A DNA stretch of 18,297 nucleotides from an archaeon (GTDB taxonomy: Archaea > B1Sed10-29 > JAJSAI01): NCBI GenBank assembly GCA_024274695.1, contig JAJSAI010000002.1, positions 1 to 18,297 on the forward strand, in the 5' to 3' direction. Positions 5,846-12,002 of this stretch are shown here, in pieces (positions within the stretch are counted from its first letter, which is position 1; the number at the start of each line of letters is the position of its first letter). Below the pieces are notes generated by a model that did not search any database, was not told the origin of the DNA, and saw only the letters and a list, made by a program, of their open reading frames with translations. The position numbers were made by a program, and so were the translations under genes.

Positions 5846-7014
5846 TCTTCGCTCAACCCCCCTTCAAGGTAGTGCTTGGTTTTGTCGTTCGTGCTCTGGT
5901 ACCGTCTGCTTATCCAGAACTTGTATCCTTCGTTCGTTTTTTCTATCTTGTTTACTCTTATGACTATTCCCAGGTGCTCAAGGTGCCTGATGAACTCCTG
6001 CCCTAGCTTTTTGCTGGGCACGGTTATCCTGAAGTCTTCTGTGACCTCTCTCCCGCTGGCGATTTCCTGAATGGTCTGCACCATTGGGAGCATGATGCTC
6101 TTGCCCAGCCTGGCAGCCTCTTCTTCAAGCGCTTTTCCCTCAAGCCCTAGTTCCCAGGCCTGGAAGGCTTCTCTGACTATTCTCCTAAAGAAGAAGGCCT
6201 GCCCGTAGTCAGAATAGAACCTGAACGCGTACTCTAAGTCTCTGTTCGTGTTCTGGTTGCTCGTGTACTTTATTATTGTCCTGCTGTCAGGAGATTTTAG
6301 CACTACTCCCTCTCTGCCTTGGTCTCCTAGTTTCCTGACCTCTGTCAAGAGCTTTTTCCAGTCACTCGGTTTGAACAAACCGAGTAAGGGAACTTGTTTC
6401 ACACCATGCTCTTCGAGAACGGTCCTGCGTTCTTCTACCGGCAGGGGTTTGTTGGTCTTCTTGTCCCTGACGTCAAAAATATAGTACCCGAACTCTTTGG
6501 CTTCAGGATAACTTTTTTCCTGGTATGGGTTTTCTAGCCCGATTACTTCTCCGCATAACACTTTTTCAGGATTCTCTTCCAGGAATTCTGTTACCTGTTT
6601 TTCTTGTCTTTTTATCCTTTCGGTGGTATAGGGGCAGATGATCCCGCCTCTTGTGAGAGAGTACTGTTCTCCTCCCACGAGCACTGTTCTGACATTGTAC
6701 CCGTCAAGCTTTTCCTCTGCGTAAAACCCATCAGGAAAGTACTTTCTGAGGCCCTCCTTGAGAGTGTACAGTCTTCTTATTTTCGGGAACCCCTGTACTA
6801 TCTCCCGTTCCTCGGGGAATACCACCGTTCCCTTAAGGATTTTCCCGTGCTTGTGCCTGAACCTGTAGTACGGTTGGCCGTATTCTATCCTTTGGATAAC
6901 ATCTCTTTTCATGAGCCAGTATACCTTTTTGACCGGGAGCCCGGTCAGCTCCGCGACCCTCTTTATTTCTTTGTCCATGGTGGTGTCATGCTCCTTTTCA
7001 TTTGTGAAGCGCAT
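5842..7014 (-). CDS. ATP-dependent RNA ligase, Rnl3 family
   Basis: 390 residues from ATG 7014; ATG 6978 (MDKEIKRVAEL, 378 residues) has a GGAG 12 nt upstream and may be the true start. It shows the covalent nucleotidyltransferase motifs in order: motif I EEKLDGYNVR with nucleophile Lys102, motif III FGYYIFDV (175-182), motif IV EGVVLK (235-240) and motif V IIKY (247-250). An archaeal C-terminal domain follows, as in Pyrococcus Pab1020 and the Methanothermobacter enzyme. These homodimeric ligases adenylate themselves and join or circularise single-stranded RNA; the cellular role is unsettled. It lies between a zinc-finger gene and the SLOG-like gene with overlaps on both sides. Confidence 0.88.
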   Translation of the reverse strand: MRFTNEKEHDTTMDKEIKRVAELTGLPVKKVYWLMKRDVIQRIEYGQPYYRFRHKHGKILKGTVVFPEEREIVQGFPKIRRLYTLKEGLRKYFPDGFYAEEKLDGYNVRTVLVGGEQYSLTRGGIICPYTTERIKRQEKQVTEFLEENPEKVLCGEVIGLENPYQEKSYPEAKEFGYYIFDVRDKKTNKPLPVEERRTVLEEHGVKQVPLLGLFKPSDWKKLLTEVRKLGDQGREGVVLKSPDSRTIIKYTSNQNTNRDLEYAFRFYSDYGQAFFFRRIVREAFQAWELGLEGKALEEEAARLGKSIMLPMVQTIQEIASGREVTEDFRITVPSKKLGQEFIRHLEHLGIVIRVNKIEKTNEGYKFWISRRYQSTNDKTKHYLEGGLSEE

Positions 7015-7139
7015 ATTGTGCAGAGTCCTGTTTCAGGGTCATAGTGCTGTGAGCACACTCTCCTGCCGCACTTCCAACAGGTATATAAACTTCTGCTGGG
7101 TTTACCACATATATCGCAAGTTCCGATAACGTCGGTCAT
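6963..7139 (-). CDS. small zinc-finger protein
   Basis: 58 residues from ATG 7139. Four cysteine pairs and a histidine build a treble-clef or B-box/HIT-like double zinc site: CDIC, CWKC, VCSQH and CTIC, with conserved-looking CGRRVCSQHYDPETGLC. The frame is open to 7205, but that would overlap the divergent protease gene by 51 bp. The minus-strand TTTAAA at 7164-7169 lies 25 bp before ATG 7139, supporting this start as leaderless. The 3' end overlaps the RNA ligase gene by 16 or 52 bp. Nucleic-acid or protein binding is likely; role next to an RNA ligase is inferred only. Confidence 0.75.
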   Translation of the reverse strand: MTDVIGTCDICGKPSRSLYTCWKCGRRVCSQHYDPETGLCTICASQMKRSMTPPWTKK

Positions 7140-7169
7140 TCGGGGGAATGAGGGTTGAGAAACTTTAAA
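7081..7169. promoter_or_regulatory. divergent promoters of the zinc-finger operon and the M50 protease gene
   Basis: The plus-strand box GTATATAAAC (7081-7090) would serve the protease gene with a leader of roughly 40 nt. The minus-strand TTTAAA (7164-7169) would serve the zinc-finger gene. The two units therefore overlap head to head: each box lies inside the other gene's transcribed region. Confidence 0.45.
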
Positions 7170-8225
7170 TTGTTTTCGTTGTTCGGAATCGAACTCGAAC
7201 TCCACTGGTCTTTCGTGCTGTTCCTGGCACTGCTGCTCATACTAGACTGGGCGTTCGCCCTTCTGTTGTTGTTCGTGTTCTTGTTTGTCACCTTGCACGA
7301 GTTTTCTCATGCTCTGGTGGCCATGAAAAGGGGGATTGTCGTGAAAAAGGTTATCCTGCTCCCTATAGGTGGGATGGCGGTCATGGACCTGACGAACATA
7401 AAGCCGAAGGACGAACTTCTCATGGCCGTGGCCGGGCCTGCCTTCAATTTTGCCATGATGCTCTTAGTTTATCTCGTAGCGTCAGCGTATCATATGCCTT
7501 TAATGCAGTGGTTTGATGCTTTCCTGTCGGAGGGTGTTCCAGGACTCTCTGTTTTCGAGTTCGCGGTCTTTTACTCTTTCTGGGCGAACTTTATCCTGGG
7601 CGTGTTCAACTTTTTCATTCCCGCATTCCCCTTGGACGGGGGAAGGATACTGCGGGCTTTGCTTTCCGTTAAGCTCGGACCCCTCAGGGCTACTTTGATC
7701 GCAAGAAACATTAGCATTCTTCTTTCGGTGCTGATGATAACCCTGGGGTTCGTGGCGGGGAACGTGTGGCTGATCGTCATAGGCCTTTTCCTGATCTTTG
7801 GAGCGTCTTCAGAGTACGAGTCCCTGCGCGTGCTTAAGATGATAGAGGGTTATACTGCAGGGGACCTTCTTTCTAAGTTCTTCCTCGTTGTAGAATATGA
7901 CGATCCCCTGTCCGAGGTCGTCCGGAAAATGCTTTACTATCACACTACCTCCGCTCTTGTCAGAGCAAGGGGCAAGGGAGTTAGGGTGGTGAGCATTTCA
8001 CAGATAAACAAGATTCCAAGGGGAGAATGGAGCCTCGTACCTGCCGTGAAGGCCTCTGTTTACGTCCCGCCAGCCTCTCCAGGCTCTTCCCTTGAGAGCG
8101 TGCTGAAGAGGATGAACAAGTACGATGTTGGGCTTGTGCCCGTGGTTTCCGGAGGAAGGATAATCGGTGTTGTTGACAAGAACGCTGTGGAAAGCCTTGT
8201 GAGGCTGAAGGAGTTGCTCTCATGA
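7155..8225 (+). CDS. site-2-type intramembrane metalloprotease (M50) with C-terminal CBS-like region
   Basis: 356 residues, TTG start preceded by GAGG. The first 225 residues are membrane-embedded. The zinc motif HEFSH is at 48-52 in helix 2, and the second motif FFIPAFPLDGGRIL provides Asp161 of the LDG motif. GPAFNFAMM around 94-102 is also typical. Residues about 235-356 form a soluble tail with two half-repeats (DDPLSEVVRKML and SSLESVLKRMNKYDVGLVPVV) like a CBS pair, seen in archaeal and bacterial spore-type M50 enzymes and thought to sense nucleotides. It cleaves transmembrane helices. The stop overlaps the next ATG (ATGA). Substrate unknown. Confidence 0.9.
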   Translation: MRNFKLFSLFGIELELHWSFVLFLALLLILDWAFALLLLFVFLFVTLHEFSHALVAMKRGIVVKKVILLPIGGMAVMDLTNIKPKDELLMAVAGPAFNFAMMLLVYLVASAYHMPLMQWFDAFLSEGVPGLSVFEFAVFYSFWANFILGVFNFFIPAFPLDGGRILRALLSVKLGPLRATLIARNISILLSVLMITLGFVAGNVWLIVIGLFLIFGASSEYESLRVLKMIEGYTAGDLLSKFFLVVEYDDPLSEVVRKMLYYHTTSALVRARGKGVRVVSISQINKIPRGEWSLVPAVKASVYVPPASPGSSLESVLKRMNKYDVGLVPVVSGGRIIGVVDKNAVESLVRLKELLS

Positions 8226-8632
8226 GGATAGAACTCGCTCCTGATGTTCAGGACAAGATTCACCTGATAACGCGGGTGCTCAGAGAAGATTTCGCCCACG
8301 TTGACGCGAGGAAGGTAATAGCGATACGGAGTTACGGGACCAAGAACAATGCGGTGGCGAGAATCTGGGAGCTTCCGAGGGTGTGGCAGGTTGCACTGTT
8401 ATTGGAACCCCACTACGTTATAGAGGTCATATCAGAAAGGTATGACAAGCTCCCAGAGCCCGAGAAGGATAAGACCATAATCCACGAGCTGTTACACATC
8501 CCGAAAACGTTTTCAGGCGCCCTCGTCCCTCACAGGTGCTTCGGCAAGCTGAGGGTTGGCGAGAGGAAAGTCAAAAAACTTTATGAAAAGTATTCTGTGT
8601 TATTGGAAGGCTCGTGTAACATATTATTGTAG
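8222..8632 (+). CDS. small HExxH metallopeptidase (COG4900-like)
   Basis: 136 residues. HELLHIPKTFSGALVPH (88-104) holds the HExxH zinc motif with a third likely ligand at His104. The remainder is a compact minimal gluzincin-like or metzincin-like domain, resembling the predicted archaeal metallopeptidase group COG4900. There is no signal peptide or membrane segment, so it is cytosolic. Its ATG overlaps the M50 protease stop, so the two proteases are made together. The activity is predicted from the motif; substrate unknown. Its last 9 bp overlap the convergent NifX-like gene. Confidence 0.8.
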   Translation: MRIELAPDVQDKIHLITRVLREDFAHVDARKVIAIRSYGTKNNAVARIWELPRVWQVALLLEPHYVIEVISERYDKLPEPEKDKTIIHELLHIPKTFSGALVPHRCFGKLRVGERKVKKLYEKYSVLLEGSCNILL

Positions 8633-8950
8633 GTTTCTGGCCTTGCTTTTCATTTCGTTGAGTGCTTGTTTCACTGTCTCAGCATTTGTGGTGTACACCT
8701 TTATTCCCTTCTCTTGGAGCAAGTTTACTGCCTTCGGGCCTATTGCTCGGCATAATACAATTTTTACTCCCTTTTTTTCTAAGAGTTCAGGAGGGAGTCC
8801 TGATCCTCCCATGTGCTCGCTGGTATTGTCTATGATCTCCACAGTGTTTTTGTCCTCATCGATGATTGTGTATGTCTTGCTCCTTCCAAAGTGGTAGGCT
8901 ATTCTTTCCTCAAGCCCTTTTCTTCCTTCGGTGGGTATAGCGATTCTCAT
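8624..8950 (-). CDS. NifX/NafY-like iron-molybdenum cofactor-binding family protein (second copy)
   Basis: 108 residues. The frame is open further upstream, but ATG 8950 gives the family N-terminus MRIAIPTEG and an ATGA overlap with the previous gene. It has the dinitrogenase iron-molybdenum cofactor fold: AYHFGRSKTYTIIDED, then GGSGLPPELLEKKGVKIVLCRAIGPKAVNLLQEKGIKVY. Cys and His are sparse (Cys at the end of the third strand). Stand-alone archaeal members such as MTH1175 are not nitrogenase proteins; binding of a metal or Fe-S species is supposed. It is the last gene of a four-gene operon with two permease halves. Confidence 0.85.
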   Translation of the reverse strand: MRIAIPTEGRKGLEERIAYHFGRSKTYTIIDEDKNTVEIIDNTSEHMGGSGLPPELLEKKGVKIVLCRAIGPKAVNLLQEKGIKVYTTNAETVKQALNEMKSKARNLQ

Positions 8951-9255
8951 CCCAGGATCACTTCTAGCGCTTGCTTTACTGTAATACCGCCTAGCTCTCG
9001 ATAGGACATGCCCTTTTCTTTGATGGCCTGCATCATGTTTGGACCGAACCTTCCGCTTACGACCATGTCCACTCCTTCGTTTGCAAGCATTTTGGTCACT
9101 CCGTATCCTGCTCCTCCACTTCCTCTGGTGAACGGGTTCCTGATTTTTTTCACCAGTTTTTTGTCTTCGAATATGAGGTACCATGGTGCTCTGCCTGCTG
9201 TAGGACAGACAGGTGAGTCTATGGACTCTCCTTCTGATGCTATTGCTATCCTCAT
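8947..9255 (-). CDS. NifX/NafY-like iron-molybdenum cofactor-binding family protein (first copy)
   Basis: 102 residues with the same fold as the following gene: MRIAIASEGESIDSPVCPTAG, APWYLIFED, NPFTRGSGGAGYGVTKML, VDMVVSGRFGPNMMQAIKEKGM. The glycine-rich segment and the GxFGPN turn match the family. The two copies differ considerably, so this is an old duplication or a heteromeric pair. No nif genes are visible. ATGA overlaps at both ends couple it to the permease half upstream and its paralogue downstream. It probably works with the permease, perhaps as a metal- or cluster-binding cytosolic partner (inference). Confidence 0.85.
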   Translation of the reverse strand: MRIAIASEGESIDSPVCPTAGRAPWYLIFEDKKLVKKIRNPFTRGSGGAGYGVTKMLANEGVDMVVSGRFGPNMMQAIKEKGMSYRELGGITVKQALEVILG

Positions 9256-9755
9256 TTTGTTACCTCCAGTATTTTTTCAGTCAGCCAACCGGCAATAAAC
9301 GACAGAAACACTGTAACAAATGTTAAGACTGCTGCGTATTTCACTCCGAAGTAGAAGATGAGTAAGGGCATGAGAGGGATTTTCACAGCTCGGTTGTAAA
9401 GGAAGTTTGCTAAGAGCGCGTCCCTGACTCCATGTTTCTTGAGCTCGCTTAAGAGAGGGTACCACATGTATATTGGTCCCGTTGACAGGATCCCTGAAAC
9501 AGTGGTTATGATCCAGCCTCTTGCACCGGATTCTTTTCCCATGTATCTCGCAAGGCTATTTGGTTTGATGTAGTAGTTCATGACTGCGCTGACGCCTATG
9601 ATCAGCACAAAAACTGGCACAAGTTGTCCAAGGATGTTTGCCGCAAAACTTAGGGCAGGAGATACCTTGTCAGGCGCGATGATAAAAGTGACACCGTATG
9701 CTACGAGGACTGCTAAAAGAAAGTACCAGCCTGTATAACTTTTCTCGCTTGTCAT
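9252..9755 (-). CDS. permease half, COG0701/UPF0718 (ArsP-like) family, second half
   Basis: 167 residues from ATG 9755, which overlaps the preceding stop (ATGA); the open frame upstream of it is out of character. Four to five membrane helices. The family re-entrant motif region reads SGILSTGPIYMWYPLLSELKKHG, followed by AVKIPLMPLLIFYFGV. Full-length members of this family (about 300 residues) are two similar halves; here each half is a separate gene. Family members export metalloids, methylated arsenicals or metals. No cysteine pair typical of ArsP is visible, so substrate is open. Likely forms a heterodimer with the product of the preceding gene. Confidence 0.8.
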   Translation of the reverse strand: MTSEKSYTGWYFLLAVLVAYGVTFIIAPDKVSPALSFAANILGQLVPVFVLIIGVSAVMNYYIKPNSLARYMGKESGARGWIITTVSGILSTGPIYMWYPLLSELKKHGVRDALLANFLYNRAVKIPLMPLLIFYFGVKYAAVLTFVTVFLSFIAGWLTEKILEVTK

Positions 9756-10180
9756 AATATGTTCACCAGCACAAATGTCATTAGCGCTCCAACTATTGAC
9801 AGCAGGAACGCGACGGCGTTCCTGGTCAGTGCAAATCTTTTGCCTAGGAGTATTGATTCTGCGGGCAGTTGTACAATCCCCACGGTCACCCATGCAAGCA
9901 AGAAGCTTGTTACAGTGACAAGCCCTACACCCTGTTTTATCAGCTCTCCTCCTATAACATAGCTTGTCACAGGATTTCCCGCGAGAATACTTCCTAAAGC
10001 ACCTCCTATAAGAGGTCCAATGATCATACTATTGGAAAGCACTCCGGCCACTGTTTTGCTCGGTACTATGGCCTTGGTCAGGCTTACTAGGAGTACTACT
10101 CCCAGAATTACGGGTAGGGCATTCCAAATACTTTTTATTGCTTTAAACACTGCGTTCTTCCAGGACCTGGCAGAAACCAT
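9752..10180 (-). CDS. permease half, COG0701/UPF0718 (ArsP-like) family, first half
   Basis: 142 residues, ATG start. Membrane helices at about 19-37, 46-65, 85-103 and 119-140. The motif GSILAGNPVTSYVIGGELIKQG matches the corresponding region of the next gene (GILSTGPIYMWYPLLSELKKHG), showing the two are repeats of one ancestral unit. First gene of a four-gene operon. A TATA-like TTTAGATA (10203-10210) lies 23-30 bp before the ATG, and a perfect 14-bp palindrome sits between box and start. Control by a metal-responsive or ArsR-type repressor is plausible, but none is encoded in the window. Confidence 0.8.
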   Translation of the reverse strand: MVSARSWKNAVFKAIKSIWNALPVILGVVLLVSLTKAIVPSKTVAGVLSNSMIIGPLIGGALGSILAGNPVTSYVIGGELIKQGVGLVTVTSFLLAWVTVGIVQLPAESILLGKRFALTRNAVAFLLSIVGALMTFVLVNIL

Positions 10181-10182
10181 AT

Positions 10183-10210
10183 TGAATAATTATTCAGTTT
10201 GCTATCTAAA
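10183..10210 (-). promoter_or_regulatory. palindromic operator and TATA box of the permease/NifX operon
   Basis: The perfect palindrome TGAATAATTATTCA (10183-10196) lies directly between the TATA-like TTTAGATA (minus, 10203-10210) and the ATG at 10180, where it would cover the transcription start. A bound dimer would block initiation. Size and A/T-rich symmetry fit a winged-helix repressor such as ArsR/SmtB. Confidence 0.55.
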
Positions 10211-10234
10211 GGTTTCGGCCATTTTTAGCGTAAC

Positions 10235-10243
10235 TTTTAAATA
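10235..10243 (+). promoter_or_regulatory. TATA box of the 10,267 gene
   Basis: TTTTAAATA, 24-32 bp before the ATG at 10267, predicting a leaderless transcript divergent from the permease operon. Confidence 0.55.
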
Positions 10244-10266
10244 CGCTCTTCTCTTTTTTCATTTTC

Positions 10267-10965
10267 ATGGGTACACTCCTCGAGTTCATAGAGGCTCAGG
10301 AAAAGAGCCATTCCAGGTTGGGCGTTAGGAACCTGCACAAGCTGAAGCAGGTTTATGGTACGGGAATCAGCCAGCAGGACTTTGAGTTCCAGCTTAAGGC
10401 CGTTCTGAAGCTTATTGATTCCGCCAAGCCCAAGAGCCTTTCCGTGAACGTTGATCCTGAGTACACTAAGATAAGCAAGCTGGAGTTCAAGCCCACGATC
10501 TCAAGACCGAACTTTGTGTTCAGGGACAGGTTTGACAAGCCTTTTTCAGGATGGTACACTCCTACCGTGTACGTGCCTCAGACGAATTCTGTCACTTCCC
10601 TGAATCCCGACTTCCTGTTCTTCAGGGGAGACTTGGACTGCATGTACAGGATAGAGCCTGAGTTCAGGAGAGAGCTTTACTCGTACGAGTTCCTGTCGGA
10701 CCAGATGCTGAGAAAGCTTAGCATGAAACTGCTGTCAAGAATGCATCCAGTGCACCTTGCTGTTTTCGCCCGGAGGAGGTTTTATGACAGGGGCCTGGCA
10801 GAAATAAAGGCAGTCCAGTTCTATCTGAGGCCTAGGACTATGCTCGTGCTCTCAGAATCCGAGCTTTCCACAATGTTCAAGATGGGCTTGCCCGTGAATA
10901 CCAGGTTCATAGAAAAGGTTGACATGAACTACGAGAAAATAAAGCAGGAAAAACTGTTTTACTAG
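10267..10965 (+). CDS. conserved-looking soluble protein of unknown function
   Basis: 232 residues, ATG start with a well-placed TATA box, no Shine-Dalgarno needed. I do not recognise the family. It begins with a helical region (TLLEFIEAQEKSHSRLGVRNLHKLKQVYG), continues with a lysine-rich part (about 50-85), then an aromatic-rich middle (FVFRDRFDKPFSGWYTPTVY; FLFFRGDLDCMYRIEP) and a basic, helical C-terminal half (RKLSMKLLSRMHPVHLAVFARRRFYDRG). No signal peptide or membrane segment is evident. High Arg/Lys/Tyr content would suit nucleic-acid contact, but that is only a guess. It is a single-gene unit, convergent with the COG1709-like regulator, with 3 bp between the stops. Confidence 0.7.
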   Translation: MGTLLEFIEAQEKSHSRLGVRNLHKLKQVYGTGISQQDFEFQLKAVLKLIDSAKPKSLSVNVDPEYTKISKLEFKPTISRPNFVFRDRFDKPFSGWYTPTVYVPQTNSVTSLNPDFLFFRGDLDCMYRIEPEFRRELYSYEFLSDQMLRKLSMKLLSRMHPVHLAVFARRRFYDRGLAEIKAVQFYLRPRTMLVLSESELSTMFKMGLPVNTRFIEKVDMNYEKIKQEKLFY

Positions 10966-10968
10966 CCT

Positions 10969-11652
10969 CTAGGTGTTCTTGGCTATTCTTGACTTTATTT
11001 CTTTTATCGGGAGTACTGTTGTTGCTATTGGTACTCCTTCTATCTCAGAGATCCTGATTGCTAAGGGATCCACCTTGGGAATATTGTGCAGTACTACCAT
11101 GCTCGGTTTTAGTTTGGTTACTCTGATGGCCACCATCGGGCTTCTTCCCATGCTCACGTTAGTGAATATTAACGCCCTCTCTGTCGTGGACCCGTATATC
11201 TTCACGAACTCGTCGGCAGGAAGCTCGAGAATAGCGCGCAGGGAGTCCACGAATGTTACTCCGAATATTGTGCTGTTCTTCAGTTTTCTTTTGTTCGTCA
11301 CGATCTTGCACTCTATTGATTCGGCAAATTCTAGTCCTGGCATAGGCTTTTTGAACTCCACGACCTCGTATATGTCCTTCTTCTGCTCAGGAGGCGCCAG
11401 GTTTTTGAGGGTCCACCCTCCTCTTTTCCTGTCTATTTCGCACAGCGCTTCTATGAACCTTCTTATGAGCCTGATTCCAGGGCTTTTTCTTCTGTTTGAC
11501 TCGTAGTCAGAAATCGTGCTTGGGGTTACCTTCATCTGCTCTGCGAGCTCTGTTTGGGTTACCCCGAACATTTCCCTCCATTTTTTCAAGCTCGCTCCGG
11601 GATTGTCGGAAAGGGTTATTTCTCCCGCGATCCTCTGGATTATCTCTTCCAT
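10969..11652 (-). CDS. Xre-type HTH transcriptional regulator (COG1709-like)
   Basis: 227 residues. An N-terminal Cro/Xre helix-turn-helix (about 20-75: SLKKWREMFGVTQTELAEQM then TPSTISDYESNRRKSPG) is followed by a C-terminal domain (about 90-227) with alternating strands and the motif ERALIFTNVSMGRSPMVAIR, typical of the archaeal predicted regulator COG1709. The C-domain may sense a ligand. Two ATTAACGT copies flank the TATA box of its own promoter, so autoregulation is likely. A hairpin element followed by T6 lies further upstream on the same strand and could be part of a longer leader. Confidence 0.85.
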   Translation of the reverse strand: MEEIIQRIAGEITLSDNPGASLKKWREMFGVTQTELAEQMKVTPSTISDYESNRRKSPGIRLIRRFIEALCEIDRKRGGWTLKNLAPPEQKKDIYEVVEFKKPMPGLEFAESIECKIVTNKRKLKNSTIFGVTFVDSLRAILELPADEFVKIYGSTTERALIFTNVSMGRSPMVAIRVTKLKPSMVVLHNIPKVDPLAIRISEIEGVPIATTVLPIKEIKSRIAKNT

Positions 11653-11660
11653 GCTCTTAG

Positions 11661-11690
11661 ATTAACGTGACGGGTTTAAATAATTAACGT
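11661..11690 (-). promoter_or_regulatory. promoter of the COG1709-like gene flanked by two ATTAACGT repeats
   Basis: ATTTAAA on the minus strand (11675-11681) lies 23-29 bp before the ATG at 11652. Identical octamers ATTAACGT (plus-strand reading) lie at 11661-11668 and 11683-11690, 22 bp apart, one on each side of the box. A third ATTAACG is at 11855-11861. This is a likely operator set for the adjacent HTH protein. Confidence 0.5.
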
Positions 11691-11743
11691 ATACCTTGTT
11701 TGGGGTGTTAGCCTTCACATAATCAGCGGGTAAAAAAGTGTGG

Positions 11744-11797
11744 TGGAGAGGAGGCTCACCCAAGAGGCCAGGAGTAGAAGCGTTCGGCTCCTCTCCG
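11744..11797. ncRNA. hairpin element E1, related to E2; strand unresolved
   Basis: A perfect 9-bp stem, GGAGAGGAG (11745-11753) with CTCCTCTCC (11788-11796), encloses a 34-nt loop. Three blocks are shared with E2 in the same order: GAGGCTCACCC (11751-11761), CAAGAGG (11761-11767) and GTTCGGC (11782-11788). On the minus strand, a strong box (ATATAAATATTAA, 11827-11839) lies just upstream and T6 (11737-11732) just after the hairpin, making a short transcript of about 75 nt toward the COG1709-like gene. On the plus strand the TTTAAAT at 11675 could also serve, but no T run follows. It may be a small RNA or a leader element. No known family recognised. Confidence 0.45.
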
Positions 11798-11826
11798 TGG
11801 AGAATACGGCAGTATATACATGCCAG

Positions 11827-11861
11827 TTAATATTTATATGCTTTCCGTTAGAACATTAACG
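11827..11861. promoter_or_regulatory. A/T-rich promoter and CGTTA/TAACG inverted repeat
   Basis: The TATA-like run TTAATATTTATAT (11827-11839) is usable on either strand. Next to it CGTTA (11846-11850) and TAACG (11857-11861) form an inverted repeat with a 6-bp spacer. The right arm is part of ATTAACG, the same motif that flanks the promoter of the HTH gene. Confidence 0.4.
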
Positions 11862-11973
11862 AAACGACGTTTGCCGAATGACGTAGAAAGTGCTTTTCTC
11901 GTGCGCAGAAGAGAGATTTTGTTGAGGTTCTAACAAATTATACTGCTTAGGTTAGCATTCTGAACGATCATTC

Positions 11974-11983
11974 TTTTATATTA
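11974..11983 (+). promoter_or_regulatory. TATA box for the E2 transcript
   Basis: TTTTATATTA on the plus strand, predicting a transcription start near 12003-12006, just before the E2 structure. No start codon with a convincing reading frame follows. Confidence 0.45.
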
Positions 11984-12002
11984 CTATAGTGTTTAGAAGT
12001 TC

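Noticed and set aside
8951-9184. N-terminal extension of the second NifX-like gene
   Set aside because: The extra 78 residues are a basic out-of-frame shadow of the preceding NifX-like gene; ATG 8950 restores the family start.
9756-9893. N-terminal extension of the second permease gene
   Set aside because: The added 46 residues are polar and antisense-like, overlap the upstream gene, and skip the ATGA junction at 9755.
11838-11933. 31-codon ORF beginning ATG CTT TCC
   Set aside because: It begins inside the TATA box region, has no ribosome-binding site and uses codons rare in neighbours; unlikely to be translated.
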